DNA from: Distichodus sexfasciatus
Taxonomy: Eukaryota; Chordata; Actinopteri; Characiformes; Distichodontidae
Length of the DNA: 64,000 nucleotides
Reading direction: 5' to 3'
NCBI GenBank assembly: GCA_032718565.1
Contig: JAVGVS010000516.1
Span: 124,001-188,000 of the forward strand
Shown here: positions 47,675 to 59,190 of the stretch, one piece after another
Layout: each line of letters starts with the position of its first letter
How positions within the stretch are numbered: the stretch's first letter is position 1
Program-made: the position numbers and the translations under genes
The notes under the pieces: model-generated
What the model saw: the letters and a program-made list of their open reading frames with translations, nothing else
Told to the model about the DNA's origin: nothing
Databases searched by the model: none

Positions 47675-48460
47675 ACGAGTATACTTATTATATACTAAAA
47701 CTTGGCGCAGTATACCTTCTGAAGTTTACTTTTATACTATATTTATATGCTTAAGAATAGTATAGTCATGTATACTTGACTTGACTGTATACTGATAAGT
47801 ATAAAGAAAAGTCTACTAAAGTCTAAAAGTATACTTTTGAAATATTAAATGATTCCCATAAAGCATACTAAAAGAAGTACTTTTATAAACTTAAAATGTT
47901 CCAATTCTAGGGCCAAGAAGTATTAAATTAGAGTACTCTCTACTAGGGCTGGGTATCAAGCAGCGATATCCCTAACCGATTTTATCTCATTCACAAGGTC
48001 ACAAGGATCCGATCTAATTCTCGATTCGGGATTCATATCGCATTTATTTAGAGATTTATTTGCGCCATCATTTAGTTTTGTTTTATTATAAAAATAACTT
48101 GTTTTTAAAACCCATGTTGCCAACACGCCTTTAGGCCAGACGGTGATTTGAGCGAAAGCAGCCAGCCATGACTCTATTTGGTTTCGGGTTTTGCTGCCCC
48201 ACGCTTTTGAGAAGTTTCCTTAAGGGTCAGCGTAGAAGTAGTGTATAGTCAAGAGGCAAGATCGATCCGCTAATTTTGAATCGATATCAGATTAACGAGA
48301 ATCGAGACGACCGTGAATCGATTTTAACTCCCCCAGCCCTACTTTCTAGCACACTACAAGGTACATGGTGTACATGGTCCAGAAAGTATTTTGCTATACT
48401 TATACTTATACTCACATACTTAATAAAAATGAACTTTAAGTATACTACTTTTTGCTATAT
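47675..48460. mobile_element. AGTATACTT-rich palindromic repeat, interrupted
   Basis: Both arms (47675-47935 and 48342-48460) are full of AGTATACTT, TATACTAAAA and TATACTTATACTTATAC motifs that can pair. The hAT-like element at 47944 splits them. Confidence 0.6.
47936..48349. mobile_element. hAT-like element nested in the palindrome
   Basis: Element proper is 47944-48341. The ends are TAGGGCTGGGTATCAA and TTAACTCCCCCAGCCCTA. Flanking octamers CTCTCTAC and CTTTCTAG match at 6 of 8 positions. GATTCGGGATTCATATCG and GAATCGATATCAGATTAACG subterminal motifs; no coding. Confidence 0.75.
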
Positions 48461-48599
48461 TACAAAAAAGGACTGACAAATTGTTAGTTGACTCTTGTGA
48501 ATCGACAGATTTTCATCATCATGTGTTTACATTAGTATTAGAAGGTGTTAGTTCGATTCGACCATCTTGACGGATTCTTATTTTCCGTGACTACATTAC

Positions 48600-48890
48600 A
48601 CACTCGCTGTCCCTGAGGTCACCGAGGCTGGGTGGAAAGTGCTTGAGTTCACCATCACCACTTTTTGTTCATGGGGTCTCCACACAGGCAGGATGGAGGT
48701 TCTTTAAAGCTCGTAGCGTAGGGTGGAAAGTGGCCCTGCCCGAAATAGCTCCCCTCCAGCGGGACGATGATTACACGTTTTTGCCGCTGTAATTACAGAG
48801 CCGCTCACGCCGAGCGAGCGCGGAGCAGTGACACGGTGCGGGGTGACGGCGGGACAAACACCAGCACGCCAACAGCACAATAAAGAGAAA
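48600..48890. promoter_or_regulatory. GC-rich unique block, candidate enhancer
   Basis: CpG-rich relative to its surroundings, with no repeat motif. It contains a GCTGTAATTACAG palindrome (homeodomain-type TAATTA), CGAGCGAGCGCGG and CACCATCACC. No exon frame has splice support. Confidence 0.25.
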
Positions 48891-49207
48891 ACCAACAGAT
48901 GCAACCTTTTTAATAACTTGTTGCGCTTTCATCACAAGTGTTTTCCACTTTTTAAATAGATGGAAGGTGGATATTATAATAATGATAAGTATAATGTATC
49001 ACCGGTACTGGCGTGGCACATTGAGTAGACCCCATCCACGGCGCTTAAGGCAATTACAGATAATAATAATAATGATATTTAAAAAAAGAATAAATAAAAT
49101 AATAATAATAATGGACTTTATAAAAATCAGAGAATATCCGCTTATAAAATTACAATTTTAAATATAATTTCTGATTGCTCTGAAATTTACGCCTCTCTCA
49201 CATCTAC

Positions 49208-49490
49208 TTTTGTTTCTGCTTTTCTTTTGTATGTTCTTTTTTTTTTTTAATTTGCAGATTTTATTTTTGTTTCTGCTTTTTTTTGTATGTGCTTTTACTG
49301 CAGCGCATTTTTCATTTTGTTTCTGCTTTTTTCTTTTTGCATGTCTTTTAACTTGCAGCACATTTTCATTTTGTTTCTGCTTTTTTCTTTTGTATGTCTT
49401 TTTTTAACTCTGCCAATGATTTTGATTTGTTTCTGCTTTTTTCTTTGTTCGTGTTTTGTCTCTAGAGGCCACCATTCGTGCTTCTTTCTA

Positions 49491-49552
<62 letters not shown>
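49208..49552. repeat. ~62-bp T-rich minisatellite then (ATT)n
   Basis: Four to five imperfect copies of a unit with TTTGTTTCTGCTTTTTTCTTTTGTATGTC and a CAGCACATTTTCA segment (49208-49445), followed by an (ATT)n run at 49491-49552. Confidence 0.8.
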
Positions 49553-49554
<2 letters not shown>

Positions 49555-50039
49555 TTTCTCCTACAAAACTAATTGTGCAATTTGAACTGTAAGTCGCAGA
49601 AGGCTGACATTTTCAAGAAACGTATGAAAAATCATAGCGGTCGTTTGATAATTGTGGCTATAAAGCAAATTTTAACTCTGCGGGTCACTATGAATCCTCA
49701 GAAACGCATGCAGTCCGATTCAGTGAGGCGGCCGCAATAATAACACGCCAGAGTGACATCATATTTGCCAGATTGCCAGCTTTCAAACATTATTGCATTG
49801 GAATTGAGTTGCATGTCCTAAAAACGTGACCATAACCTAGTTAGTTCATACAGCAGTGATCGAGCTATTTAGCTCTATAGCAAAGAAAATTTAGTTTTGA
49901 CCTCAGCTATAAACAGCTGTATCTTTTGGACTGCTTTTGGTCCAGCTTAGCATCAATAAAGAATTCAGAAGGAACAATAGGGGGTGCTATATCTCAAGAA
50001 TTGTAAGTCTGATTTTGCTGAAATTTGGTATAAACTAAG

Positions 50040-50190
50040 GGGTTTCAACTGGTGGTGACATGCACCGCTCTCATTACTGAATCTACTTTTTAAAAAATGA
50101 GTCTATTATTTCAGATGTTTTGGACATTCCTGGTGAGTTAATGAATTTACCCATTGCTTAGTCTGGAATGGTGGTCTTGGGGACAGAACC
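50040..50190 (+). mobile_element. Fragment shared with the 18.7-kb element
   Basis: GGTTTCAACTGGTGGTG, TACTGAATCTACTTTTTAAAAA and GTCTTGGGGACAGAA parallel 18.82-19.05 kb inside the hAT-like element. Confidence 0.45.
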
Positions 50191-50230
50191 AGTGGAAAAC
50201 CTCTGGTATAAACAATTAAAACTAACATAT

Positions 50231-50761
50231 GTGACTTGCACGGCAAAACTAGTCATTGTCGAACGTAGGAGGTTTCCGAGGAAAACGAAAGGCGAGTGTT
50301 ATGGGGTAAGATTTTGGATTTTTTGTTTTTGTGCTCTGGAAACAGTGGAAGGTCTATACTGGTAATTGCTGTGAATAAATTTAGCTGAAAACTTACTCCC
50401 TTTCCATCCTAAAAACGTGACTTTCTTGATGTGAGGAATTCAATTCCCGCAGAATGTTAAAAGTTTCTGTTTTGACCGCTCTACTTCAATATTTATAGGC
50501 TAACGTAAATGCAAACGTGCGACCGCACCAAGCTGTGAGTGCTACGGCGATAGTCAACTTCAAAGGCAGATTTCTCCGTTTCTCACTTGGCGTGACAGGA
50601 GAAACCCGACTCCTTTGAATGTTGATATCTCAGTCATATGTCGTTCGATTCATTCCATATAGGTATCGTTTTGAAGGTTGATTTATGCCCTTTCATGATA
50701 AACATAATAACTCTCTTTTGAAAATTTGCGACAAGTGACTGGTTTTGCCGTGCAGAGTCAC
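50231..50761. mobile_element. Inverted-repeat element, family D, copy 2
   Basis: Termini GTGACTTGCACGGCAAAAC and GTTTTGCCGTGCAGAGTCAC; ATAT on both sides. Co-linear with 19723-20367 except for a ~110-bp internal gap between CTTCAATATTTA and GTAAATGCAAACG. Confidence 0.8.
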
Positions 50762-50924
50762 ATATGGAAAAGGGAAATAAACAATGTTGCTCTTTGAACA
50801 ATGGGGTGTGCTAATTATTCAGTGCCACTATTTGAACAATAAGGGGCGCTAAAAATGCTACCTAAATTTATGCAGTCTGATTCATTGACTCATTTCTTCA
50901 ACGCTTATGGCATCAGCTGCTTTT

Positions 50925-51095
50925 GTGCTGCTTTTTGCCCCTTTGGCTTGGACCCTGCTCGTTGCTGCTTGCGGCTATATTTCTTTTTAAAATGACCAAT
51001 GCTCCTAACATGCTGTTGTTACTGTATATCCTCTCAACTTTTTATATAATTATACTGTATATAGCAGAGATGACAGTAAAGTTTACTTTGACTTT
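50925..51095 (+). mobile_element. Retroposon 3' tail
   Basis: CTTGGACCCTGCTCGTTGCTGC to ATGACAGTAAAGTTTACTTTGACTTTG is of the form of a non-LTR 3' end with a short tandem tail. No coding part. Confidence 0.4.
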
Positions 51096-54000
51096 GAAAA
51101 ATATGCTACCCATCGAATTGTGTTATCCACCGGATATGCGCATGCATAAATCAACAAAACACTGTCATACCATAGACATAATGATAACCCTATACAACTA
51201 AATAACCATATGCCTGCCTCTAAACTTAACCCTAACCAGTAATGAAAATTCAACATTTCTGAAGTCTGAAATGTGTTCCAAAAACAGTTTAGGTCAGAAA
51301 GACACTCATGCAAACACACATGCACAAGCACACATACATACACACACACACAAACACACACACACACACTTAACCAAAACTACAAATGCATATGTTAGTG
51401 AAACATGATACTTCATACTTGAACAAACAAAACCATTTTACAAACTATAAAAACTATAAACACAAATGCATTCTAACTACTTTTAATCAATCCTTGCATT
51501 CAGCAATGAATAGTGATTATAACAGAAACCACAAGCTCACAATACTCCTACTGTTCTAGAAGCACCAAGACTACAGCAGCACGGAAACGTCTGTCAGAAG
51601 GAATTTCAGCGTAGGCGTAGTTTAGCTGGAGAGTGAGAAAGAGAGAGAGATGCAGGGAAACTTGAGAAGCCTATGGTCTGTTTTTATGATATTTTATACT
51701 TTCTCGCTGCAGGAGAGCGATTCTGTTGCCAGGACGCTTGACCACCTGTTTCCGTGCGATTTCTAGGGACAGGACACACACAACAACAACAACAACAACA
51801 ACAAACAATTATACCAACAACAACGTGTCTTTTTAATTTTGCATCAGAATCTTCATGATTTTGCTTAACTCTGGCTGTTAATGGAACATTTCTGCTGCAG
51901 TTTATATGACTTATTCAGCTTTTAAAAGAAAAACATTCTATGTATTATTTTTATATTTAATAGATTTTTACTTGGGAAGAACTGAACAGTTGTTCTGACA
52001 CAACAATTCAAAGACATAAAATAAGTAAGAATGATTTTGCTGGATGACTTTTACATTGAAATTTACACCATTTTTCACACACTATTATTACAACCTTTAA
52101 TTCCATTTCCTAATTAAAGGTTTCTCTGGAGCAACTTGGAGTCTTGCTAGTTTACATTTACTTTTAAATTTATCTTTACAACATTTAGCAGATGCTCTTA
52201 TCCAGAGTGCAGAGGTAGTGTGTCTATAACTTCATTACTTAAGTGAAAGTACAGAATTCGCTAAATGTTACTCCAATACAAATGAAAGTTCTTCAGTCAA
52301 ATTTTTAAACTTAAGTTTAAAAAAATACTTAAGTATTAAAAGTACATCTTCTTTCTCCACATTGTTGCATTTGATCACGGCACTTACAATACCTAATGCC
52401 TCTGACTAGCTTGTAGAAGCTGTAGAATAAGGAACTGGTAGAATGTTACAGAATGAAACACAACCCGAACTGAAAAGGAAACCAGGTACTAGTTTATTTT
52501 TATAATTAATTTTAAGACTACACACCCCCACAAAACATTTTAGTGTTCTGACACAGCTCTGGCAGTGTGTGCACACATATATGTATGTGTATGTTAATCA
52601 GGAGGACAGTGCAGTAGCTGTAAATGCAGTCTGCTCAGAACATAAAATTAACGTTCCAATCTAGCTTCATGACTTTCCAACAGCAATGTTTTAAGCAAAA
52701 CAGAAAACGGTAGAACTGTCTGAACTTGGTTCTATAGTTACAGTTACTCGAGTCCAAGTCAAATCTCAAGCCTTTTGAGGCCGAGTCTCAAGTTAAGGTG
52801 TTTGTGCGACTTAAGTGCGACTCAAGTCCAAGTCTTAGACCCGAGTCCCTATCTCTGCCTCCGGCTAAGTTACTCACCTTAACAAACTATCAAAGAAATC
52901 AGAAGTTAGCGAGAATGCATGCATCAAAGCTAGTGGGTAAGTGCCCCATTTTTAAAAACTGATGGATGCTTGCGGGACCCATCAGTGGTTTTAGACATCA
53001 CCAGTGGTTTTGCACCATCACCGCCACTGCGGCTCAGTTAAAAGCTGAACCTCTTAGTATAAACTCTTTCATAAAGACAGTGTTTAGTCTGCGGGGGGGG
53101 ATAAAGTGGAAATATTGACTCAGTGTCACTAGCGGTGGTGATCTGACGTCTGTGAGTTTCTCTCTGAACCTTTGAGTATGACCATTAACTTCCTTCCCAG
53201 TCCGACACCAAAGGGGCCGGATGCTACTGTCGTTGCTATGGATATTTGCTTGTTGTGTATGGGAGTGTCCAGTAAAATATACTGGGTGGGCAAACCATCA
53301 ACCCACAATACACAGTCACGTTTTGCTGTCTTTGTGAGGTCATTCCATTGAGTCCTGTAATGAATAGTTGTAAATAATCCTGCAGCTACACCTAAAATTT
53401 ACCCTAACCTCAGTAACCAAAAATAAATATTTTCCTTCTTTTAGTTTTTCACATAAACCCTAAAACTAAAACCACATAAAACTTTTCTATTAAGACTTCT
53501 GTTAACTCGATTAAGGACCGGCCTTCACATCGGAAATGTCCTCTTAAGATTCTTAACAAATCTCAAATTAACGAATTTCCAAATTTTAAGCGACAATATG
53601 GTCATCAGAGACACGCCAAACTTTCACACACAAACCTACACACCCACACACTGCTTCGTTGCCGTGACGTACAGTATTTGCTCACTGAAGTGTTTCTGAA
53701 CAACATCTGGACCAACAAGTGCTGTTTATTGTTTATTGGCTGTATATCTGAAACTCTGACACAAACTCGGGTGTAATTAGTGGCTCTGATATCATCATGT
53801 GCCGGAGAAGGAAAAGTTCTGTTTCTCACTATTGCTGGGGTAATGAGAATTTAAGTTGACCTTGTGAGGATATAAATACCCTCCTGTGCGGTGCTGGTGT
53901 GGTCAGAGTGACCCACATCTCTCTCCAACCTTAAGGGTCTGTTTATGCTGCTGATTTTTCCACCGAGGCCTATTTTTACCATTTGCATGGGCATCTGTTG

Positions 54001-54284
54001 ATGTGACGTGAGACATTCAGTCACGGATACCACCCCAGTTTGTGTGTGTGTGTGTGTGTGTGCGTATTTAGGGTGAACCTGACTGTCCCCTAAAATAAAA
54101 AATATATAATTTTTATGACTTTTTGGGGGCATTTATACATGTGAGGACAACTTTTCACAACAAAAAGTGCAAAAATTTGGAAAACACAAAAAATTAGTTA
54201 AAAAGTAAGTGTTCCAAGCATTATTTACATTAGAATTATTAATCTAGATAAGATTAATCAGTCATTGGAAGGATAACAAGGCCT
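51096..54284. other. col22a1 intron 3, microsatellites and repeats
   Basis: (CA)n at about 51319-51370, a GA run at 51639-51650, (CAA)n at 51779-51805, a SINE-C end fragment near 52185-52215, an ACTCAAGTCCAAGTC-rich stretch at 52740-52850, GTGGGGAC-repeat fragments at about 53330-53500 and 54040-54130. No exon is recognised. Confidence 0.55.
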
Positions 54285-54522
54285 TGTGAAAGTGAGAGAT
54301 TATTTGTCATTGTGAACACAGCACAGCACACAGTGCACCACAACCAAATGTGACCTCTGCATTTGACCTTTCCATGAAGGAGCAGTGGGCAGCTAACGTG
54401 GGCAGCACCCAGGGAGCAATGCTAGGGAACAGTACCTTACTCATGAGTACCTCAGTAGTACCTTTACTGGTGACCTTCTGATCACATGGCAAGCGCCCAG
54501 CGGTTATGCCACCAATTGCCCC
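54285..54522 (-). mobile_element. SINE-A, nearly complete
   Basis: Reverse order: GAAAGTGAGAGATTATTTGTCATTG, AAGGAGCAGTGGGCAGC, GGTGACCTTCTGATC, and GCGGTTATGCCACCAATTGCCCC. Confidence 0.8.
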
Positions 54523-55512
54523 TGTGTGTGTGAGTGTTTGTGTGTTAATATGGTGGACATGGACCTGGGTTTCTCCTTAAAGATAGAATAACTCGAGATT
54601 TGTTAGACTTTTGTGGCTCTCCGAGGTTGTTTTTGTCCAGACTTCTTGCTAAAAATGCTTTTAAAGAATGATTTCTGGTTGCGTGTTTTTACCGTACATA
54701 TATTCCCCATATTTTGTAACGGTTTTATCCTATGCATTCTACTTGAGAACTAGTATGTACTTGAAATTTGATTGTTGTAAAAGACTAAAAATTTAAAAGA
54801 CTAAGGATTTTGTTAAGACCTTAGGATGGGTTCATTTAAATTTAGAATTTGAGGTTTAGGTTTAAGGTGAATGCTGAGGGTTGAGGGTTGTGATTAGAAA
54901 GTTCTGGTAAAATAGAGACAGTTATGCATGAGTGATAGATGTGAGAGATATCAGGTGTCTTTGTCTTCATACTGATATAAAAACAGATCTCAAGTAGTAA
55001 ACGTGTGGAATATGATTCTTGACTTCACAGATGGTAGACTCTGCTGTAAAAAGAGCTGACTCACCTTTGGCCAGTTTACAATTACTGCATCTGACTTGGC
55101 AGTCTTTAATGCAACATCAGGGATTTGGAAGCAGCAACCATGCAATAAAACACACAAAAAAACAAACTCCCACATACACAACTGGTGGTATTTGATTCTC
55201 TATCAAGCTCATAGCGGGACTGCAATGGCACTGTTTACAAAAATTCATTTTAGTTTTAAGGAAAATCAAATCTCCAAAGTCTGATCCTTCTGCAAAAACC
55301 TGTCATGTTTTCCACGACGTTTTCTTAATCTCCAATACTCCACCTGGTGGCTGCCTATTAAAATGAGCAGTAATAAAAAGAATAAAAGATTTTAGGTCTC
55401 TCCGTTAATCAGATCAGTCTAGCTATTACTTCTGCCAGTTCTACCAGCTTACTCAACCTCAGAGGTGGATGTTTGTAGTGTATTAATGATTTTTTTTTCT
55501 CGTTAAATCCAG

Positions 55513-55624
55513 GCTTTGACCTGATGGAATACTTCAACGTGAGAGATGTTTTAGGAGAAAAGACCGAAGCAGGCCAGAGCTCCTATGTGAGGCTGGGTAC
55601 CATGCCCATTGTACAGCAGACAGA
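55513..55624 (+). CDS. col22a1: col22a1 exon 4: start of TSPN domain
   Basis: A 112-nt exon, phase 1 in and phase 2 out, encoding GFDLMEYFNV, then a V-L-G-E-K segment and SYVRLGTMPIVQQT (residues about 247-284). GFDLM followed by S-Y-V-R is the opening of the collagen XXII laminin-G-like/TSPN domain. Acceptor TAAATCCAG is preceded by a T-run; donor is GTGAGT. A (CA)n tract starts 8 bases into the intron, and a dispersed GTGGGGAC repeat fills the next 350 bases. Confidence 0.9.
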
Positions 55625-55632
55625 GTGAGTAT

Positions 55633-55980
55633 ACACACACACACACACACGCATGCACACACGCATGCACACACGCAGACAAACTTGTACAACTATCTTT
55701 GTGGGGACATTCCATAGACTCCCATAAAGACTAGATGTATGCATCTAGTTCTACAACTAATCCTAATCCTAACCCTAACCTTAACCTCAGTAACCAAATG
55801 CATATATTTTACCTCTTTTAGTTTCTCAAATAAAACATGTACATTTTCTATAAAATCATTTTACCTCTCAAATGTCCCCACAAAGCCATAAAAAATGCAT
55901 AAAAGTGATTTTAGGGGACGAAAAGGCCCAAAAAGTTCCCCACAATGCATAAAACAAAATTTTTGATCCCCAAAGGTAGG
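55633..55980 (-). repeat. (CA)n plus inverted GTGGGGAC repeat
   Basis: Inverse copy of the 9.9-10.2 kb repeat: TTTGTGGGGACATTCC, CTCCCATAAAGACTAGATG, CCCTAACCTTAACCTCAGTAACC, and CAAATGTCCCCACAAAG. Confidence 0.75.
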
Positions 55981-56164
55981 TCTGTATTCAGTCTGCAGGT
56001 GTAGCATCTGACATTTGTCCTCAGAAACAATCTACGTCAGAAACATGCACACACATAAATACGCACAAAATCACTAAGCTAAATGGCCACCAGTACGTCT
56101 GCATGCCAATCTAATTATGTGCAAAATGACAATTTAAAGATTGTGCAATTCAGCTGTCAACACA

Positions 56165-56468
56165 CAATTTGTATAAAAAATGTTAGAGTAAAAAATAAAT
56201 ATAGTACCAAGCCATAGAATGTCTCTGCATAATAACAACTCTGAATATGAATGTGTTGATGTTCACGTGTTGATGTGTTGATGTGTTGATGTCTTGTGCA
56301 GACATCATTTTGGGAAAAATAAAAGTTGCTACTTTTGGTGCAGAAGACTGTGTAGAACTACTTTTTCACACTCACACAGGAATCGATAAGAGAATTGATT
56401 GAATTGATTTGATAGGCAGAATTGACAGTGGCATTGATATTGATAAAATCTAATCAATTCCCACCCCA
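56165..56468 (-). mobile_element. Reversed hAT-like element end
   Basis: GAATGTCTCTGCATAATAAC, AATATGAATGTGTTGATG (with GTTGATGT repeated four times) and the terminal TAATCAATTCCCACCCCA correspond to the left end of the 7266 element. Confidence 0.65.
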
Positions 56469-56578
56469 GGTAATGATCAACATCCACATGATTGCCACTC
56501 GAAAGTGTTTTTAAACATGTGTTTTGAAGTTTCCTGTCCTGCAACTTCAGAATCTCTCTCTTTGTCTTTCTACTACAG

Positions 56579-56702
56579 AGACGTGTTCCCTCAGGGCCTT
56601 CCAGATGAGTATGCATTTGTCACCACCTTCAAGTTCAGGAAGACCTCTCGGAGGGAAGACTGGTACCTGTGGCAGGTCTACGACAAATACGGCATCCCTC
56701 AG
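56579..56702 (+). CDS. col22a1: col22a1 exon 5: TSPN domain
   Basis: A 124-nt exon, phase 2 to phase 0. It encodes EDVFPQGLPDEYAFVTTFKF, then R-K-T-S-R and DWYLWQVYDKYGIPQ (residues about 284-325). EDVFPQGLPDEYAF is characteristic of collagen XXII. Acceptor TTTCTACTACAG; donor GTCAGT. The following intron is only 276 bases. Confidence 0.92.
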
Positions 56703-56978
56703 GTCAGTCCAGATAAAAGCTTGACGTCCCATACGGAGAGCCTTACCTATCTTTTCTACTGCCCTAGTGCCAGTGCTGATGCTCAAACTGGGCTGAATTT
56801 GGGAGCCATCGAGCACATAGAATATGCATATATAAATAGACTATAAAATATAAACTCTAAATTACAGGTAGAAAAAGAAAATTTGCAAGTGTTTATTAAG
56901 ATTCAGACTCTGATCCTTGTCAGGGAAAGTTGAGTATTTTGTGTTCTGATGATTATTGTGCGTGCTGTGCTCCACCAG

Positions 56979-57254
56979 GTCTCTATTCGTCTGGATGGGG
57001 AGAACAAAGCGGTGGAGTACAACGCGGTGGGCCTGACTAAAGACGCGGTGCGAGCGGTGTTCCGCAGCCCCGACGTCGACAACCTGTTCGACCGTAACTG
57101 GCATAAGATCGGCCTGAGCGTGGACTCCAAGTCTGTGTCTTTCTACCTGGACTGCAGACACATCCAGACACTCCCCATCGAGCAGAGAGAGGACATCGAC
57201 ATACAGGGCAAAACCGTCATCGGCAAACGACTCTACGACAGCGTGCCTATTGAC
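56979..57254 (+). CDS. col22a1: col22a1 exon 6: TSPN domain core
   Basis: A 276-nt exon (92 codons), phase 0 to phase 0, residues about 326-417. It begins VSIRLDGENKAVEYNAVG, continues with LFDRNWHKIGLSV and FYLDCRHIQTLPIE, and ends GKTVIGKRLYDSVPID. The W-H-K and Y-L-D-C strands are typical of this laminin-G-like fold. GC-rich codon use contrasts with the flanking introns. Acceptor CCACCAG; donor GTAAGC. A CA-rich tract begins 35 bases after the donor. Confidence 0.93.
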
Positions 57255-58986
57255 GTAAGCTACAGACAGAAAGTCAGGCAAAAGCATCTCACACACATAT
57301 GCACACACGCACAACATAAAACAATTTAAAAAACCACTGTATTTAAGGGTTTGACTGATTATCAGTTTCACATTTACCATTTTTATGGATGTCAGTGTTG
57401 GTCATTTTCCTTTTATGCTGTAATGAGATTTCAATTTGATCCAATTCAAGAGCCAGTGATTTGATATGAAAGTGATATGGAGTTGATATGGAAGTGATAG
57501 TGTAAAGTCAGCATATGATATAGCTTTATAGTGATCACTGGCTCTCGAATTGAATCATATTGTAGCAGATATTGTGATATTGACAGACATCACAATATTA
57601 TATCGATTAAGTGGACGATGCTTCAAAGTCTGCTACGATATGATTTCACTTTTATTCAATACTGGACAGGGCGGAGGGCGGCACGGTGGTGCAGTGGTTA
57701 GCGCTCCCGCCTCACAACGAGAAGGTCCTGGGTTTGAACCCTGTAGGTTCTTTCTGTGTGGAGTTTGCATGTTCTCCCCGTGTTCGTGTGGGTTCGCTCC
57801 GGTTTCCTCCCACAGTCCAAAGGCATGTAATGTAGGTTAATTGGCGACTCTAAATAGGCCCTGTAATGTGTGAATATGAGTGTGATTATGTGAGTGTGTG
57901 TGTGCCCTGCGGTGTGTTGGCGCCTGCCCAGGGTTGGTCTCCGCTTGGGGCCGTAAGTTCCTGGGATAGGCTCTGGTTCCCCCGCGACCCCAGCTGGGAT
58001 ACAGCGGGTCGGAAAATGAATGAATGAATACTGGACAATGTTGTATGCTGATTTAACACTCTCACTTCCATTCATTTTAAATCACAAAAAGCTACTAAAA
58101 TATCATTTTACATATTTATCTTCTAATAAACCTGTTTTCATTTTGAATCATTGCTATGGGCTCAGTGATCATTAACTTGATGTATCAGTGTGTAGTTCAA
58201 GGTATTGCTACACCCTTACGTTCTGCACTGAAGTCTAATGCTTATAAATTGGGACTACTAATTGAGAGACAAATTGTCAAATATAGCTTATAAAACTACA
58301 GGAAGCTATTTGTTTATTTATTCATTCATTTGTTTGCTTACTTGTCAAAATGAAAAATGGAGGCTGAAAGCTCCCTTCACCCCAGGGACCACACATGCAA
58401 ATTAGCTGTGTATCAAACTCTGGTGTAGGATTTGTTCTCTACACGACCCGTGTTAAACTAATTAACTAAATTAAACTTTTGTGTTAAGAACATCACGAAA
58501 AGTGTTCAAAATTAAACAAAAAAAGATGGAAAAAAAAAATCAGTGAGGTTTCATGTTGGGCTATTTCCATTTTTACAGTAATTATCGAAACTGAAAATAT
58601 CAGTAATTTATCTTCTCCTAACTGATATTATATTAACCCTGAAAAAATACTGATTAAACCCTAATATGCTGTTTTGTGGTATTGCTATTAAACTAGTTAA
58701 ATGTAAAAAATCAATTAATACTTGAAGTGTTTTATTGAGTGTATGAGTTCTGAGGGTTAAGATTTTGGTAATGACTATGAACCAGCCTAAAGATATGATT
58801 AGGGATTACAGCAGAAGTCAAATCAAGTAGCACAACTGACGGTTTGGACTGTGAACTGACAGCGTTCTGTACTGAGATGCGATCAACAGCCTGCAGATCA
58901 GATCACTTTCATAAGCTGGACTCACAAAGGTGTGGTTACGTTTGATCTCTGTGTGTGTGTGTGTAAATCTTTTCTTTTCTCCACAG
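57255..58986. other. col22a1 intron 6 with repeats
   Basis: CA-rich at 57289-57316. About 57420-57660 and 58030-58215 are parts of a dispersed element with GATATGG/GATTTGATATG motifs, interrupted by the SINE-B at 57675-58029. The rest shows nothing. Confidence 0.55.
57675..58029 (+). mobile_element. SINE-B, near full length
   Basis: GGGCGGCACGGTGGTGCAGTGG, CCTGGGTTTGAACCCTG (B box), TTCCTCCCACAGTCC, TTGGCGCCTGCCCAGGG, GACCCCAGCTGGGATACAGCGG, ending in (GAAT)n. The best + strand copy in the window. Confidence 0.87.
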
Positions 58987-59067
58987 TTTGACCTTCAGAG
59001 GATGGTGATCTACTGTGACGCAAAGCAGGCAGAGCATGAGACCTGCTGTGACCTGCCTGGAGGACCT
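58987..59067 (+). CDS. col22a1: col22a1 exon 7: end of TSPN domain
   Basis: An 81-nt exon, phase 0 to phase 0, encoding FDLQRMVIYCDAKQAEH followed by E-T-C-C-D-L-P-G-G-P, residues 418-444. The I-Y-C-D strand and the C-C-D-(I/L)-P-x-G-P end match the C-terminal edge of the collagen XXII TSPN domain. Acceptor CTTTTCTCCACAG; donor GTGAGT, with a (CA)n tract about 20 bases on. Confidence 0.92.
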
Positions 59068-59190
59068 GTGAGTGTCCATCTGTCTCTCACACACACACAC
59101 ACACACACACGCACAGTCACACGGTTACAGTCAGAGACACATTCACACACTCACGTTATTCCTCAATCTGTGACTGCTCCCTCAAAAAGA

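Noticed and set aside
49287..49592. 101-codon frame with poly-Ile
   Set aside because: Created by the T-rich minisatellite and (ATT)n run.
55750..55790. Telomere-like CCCTAACC repeats (also near 3050 and 51230)
   Set aside because: Only two or three degenerate units, part of the dispersed GTGGGGAC repeat at 55.7 kb; not an interstitial telomere array.
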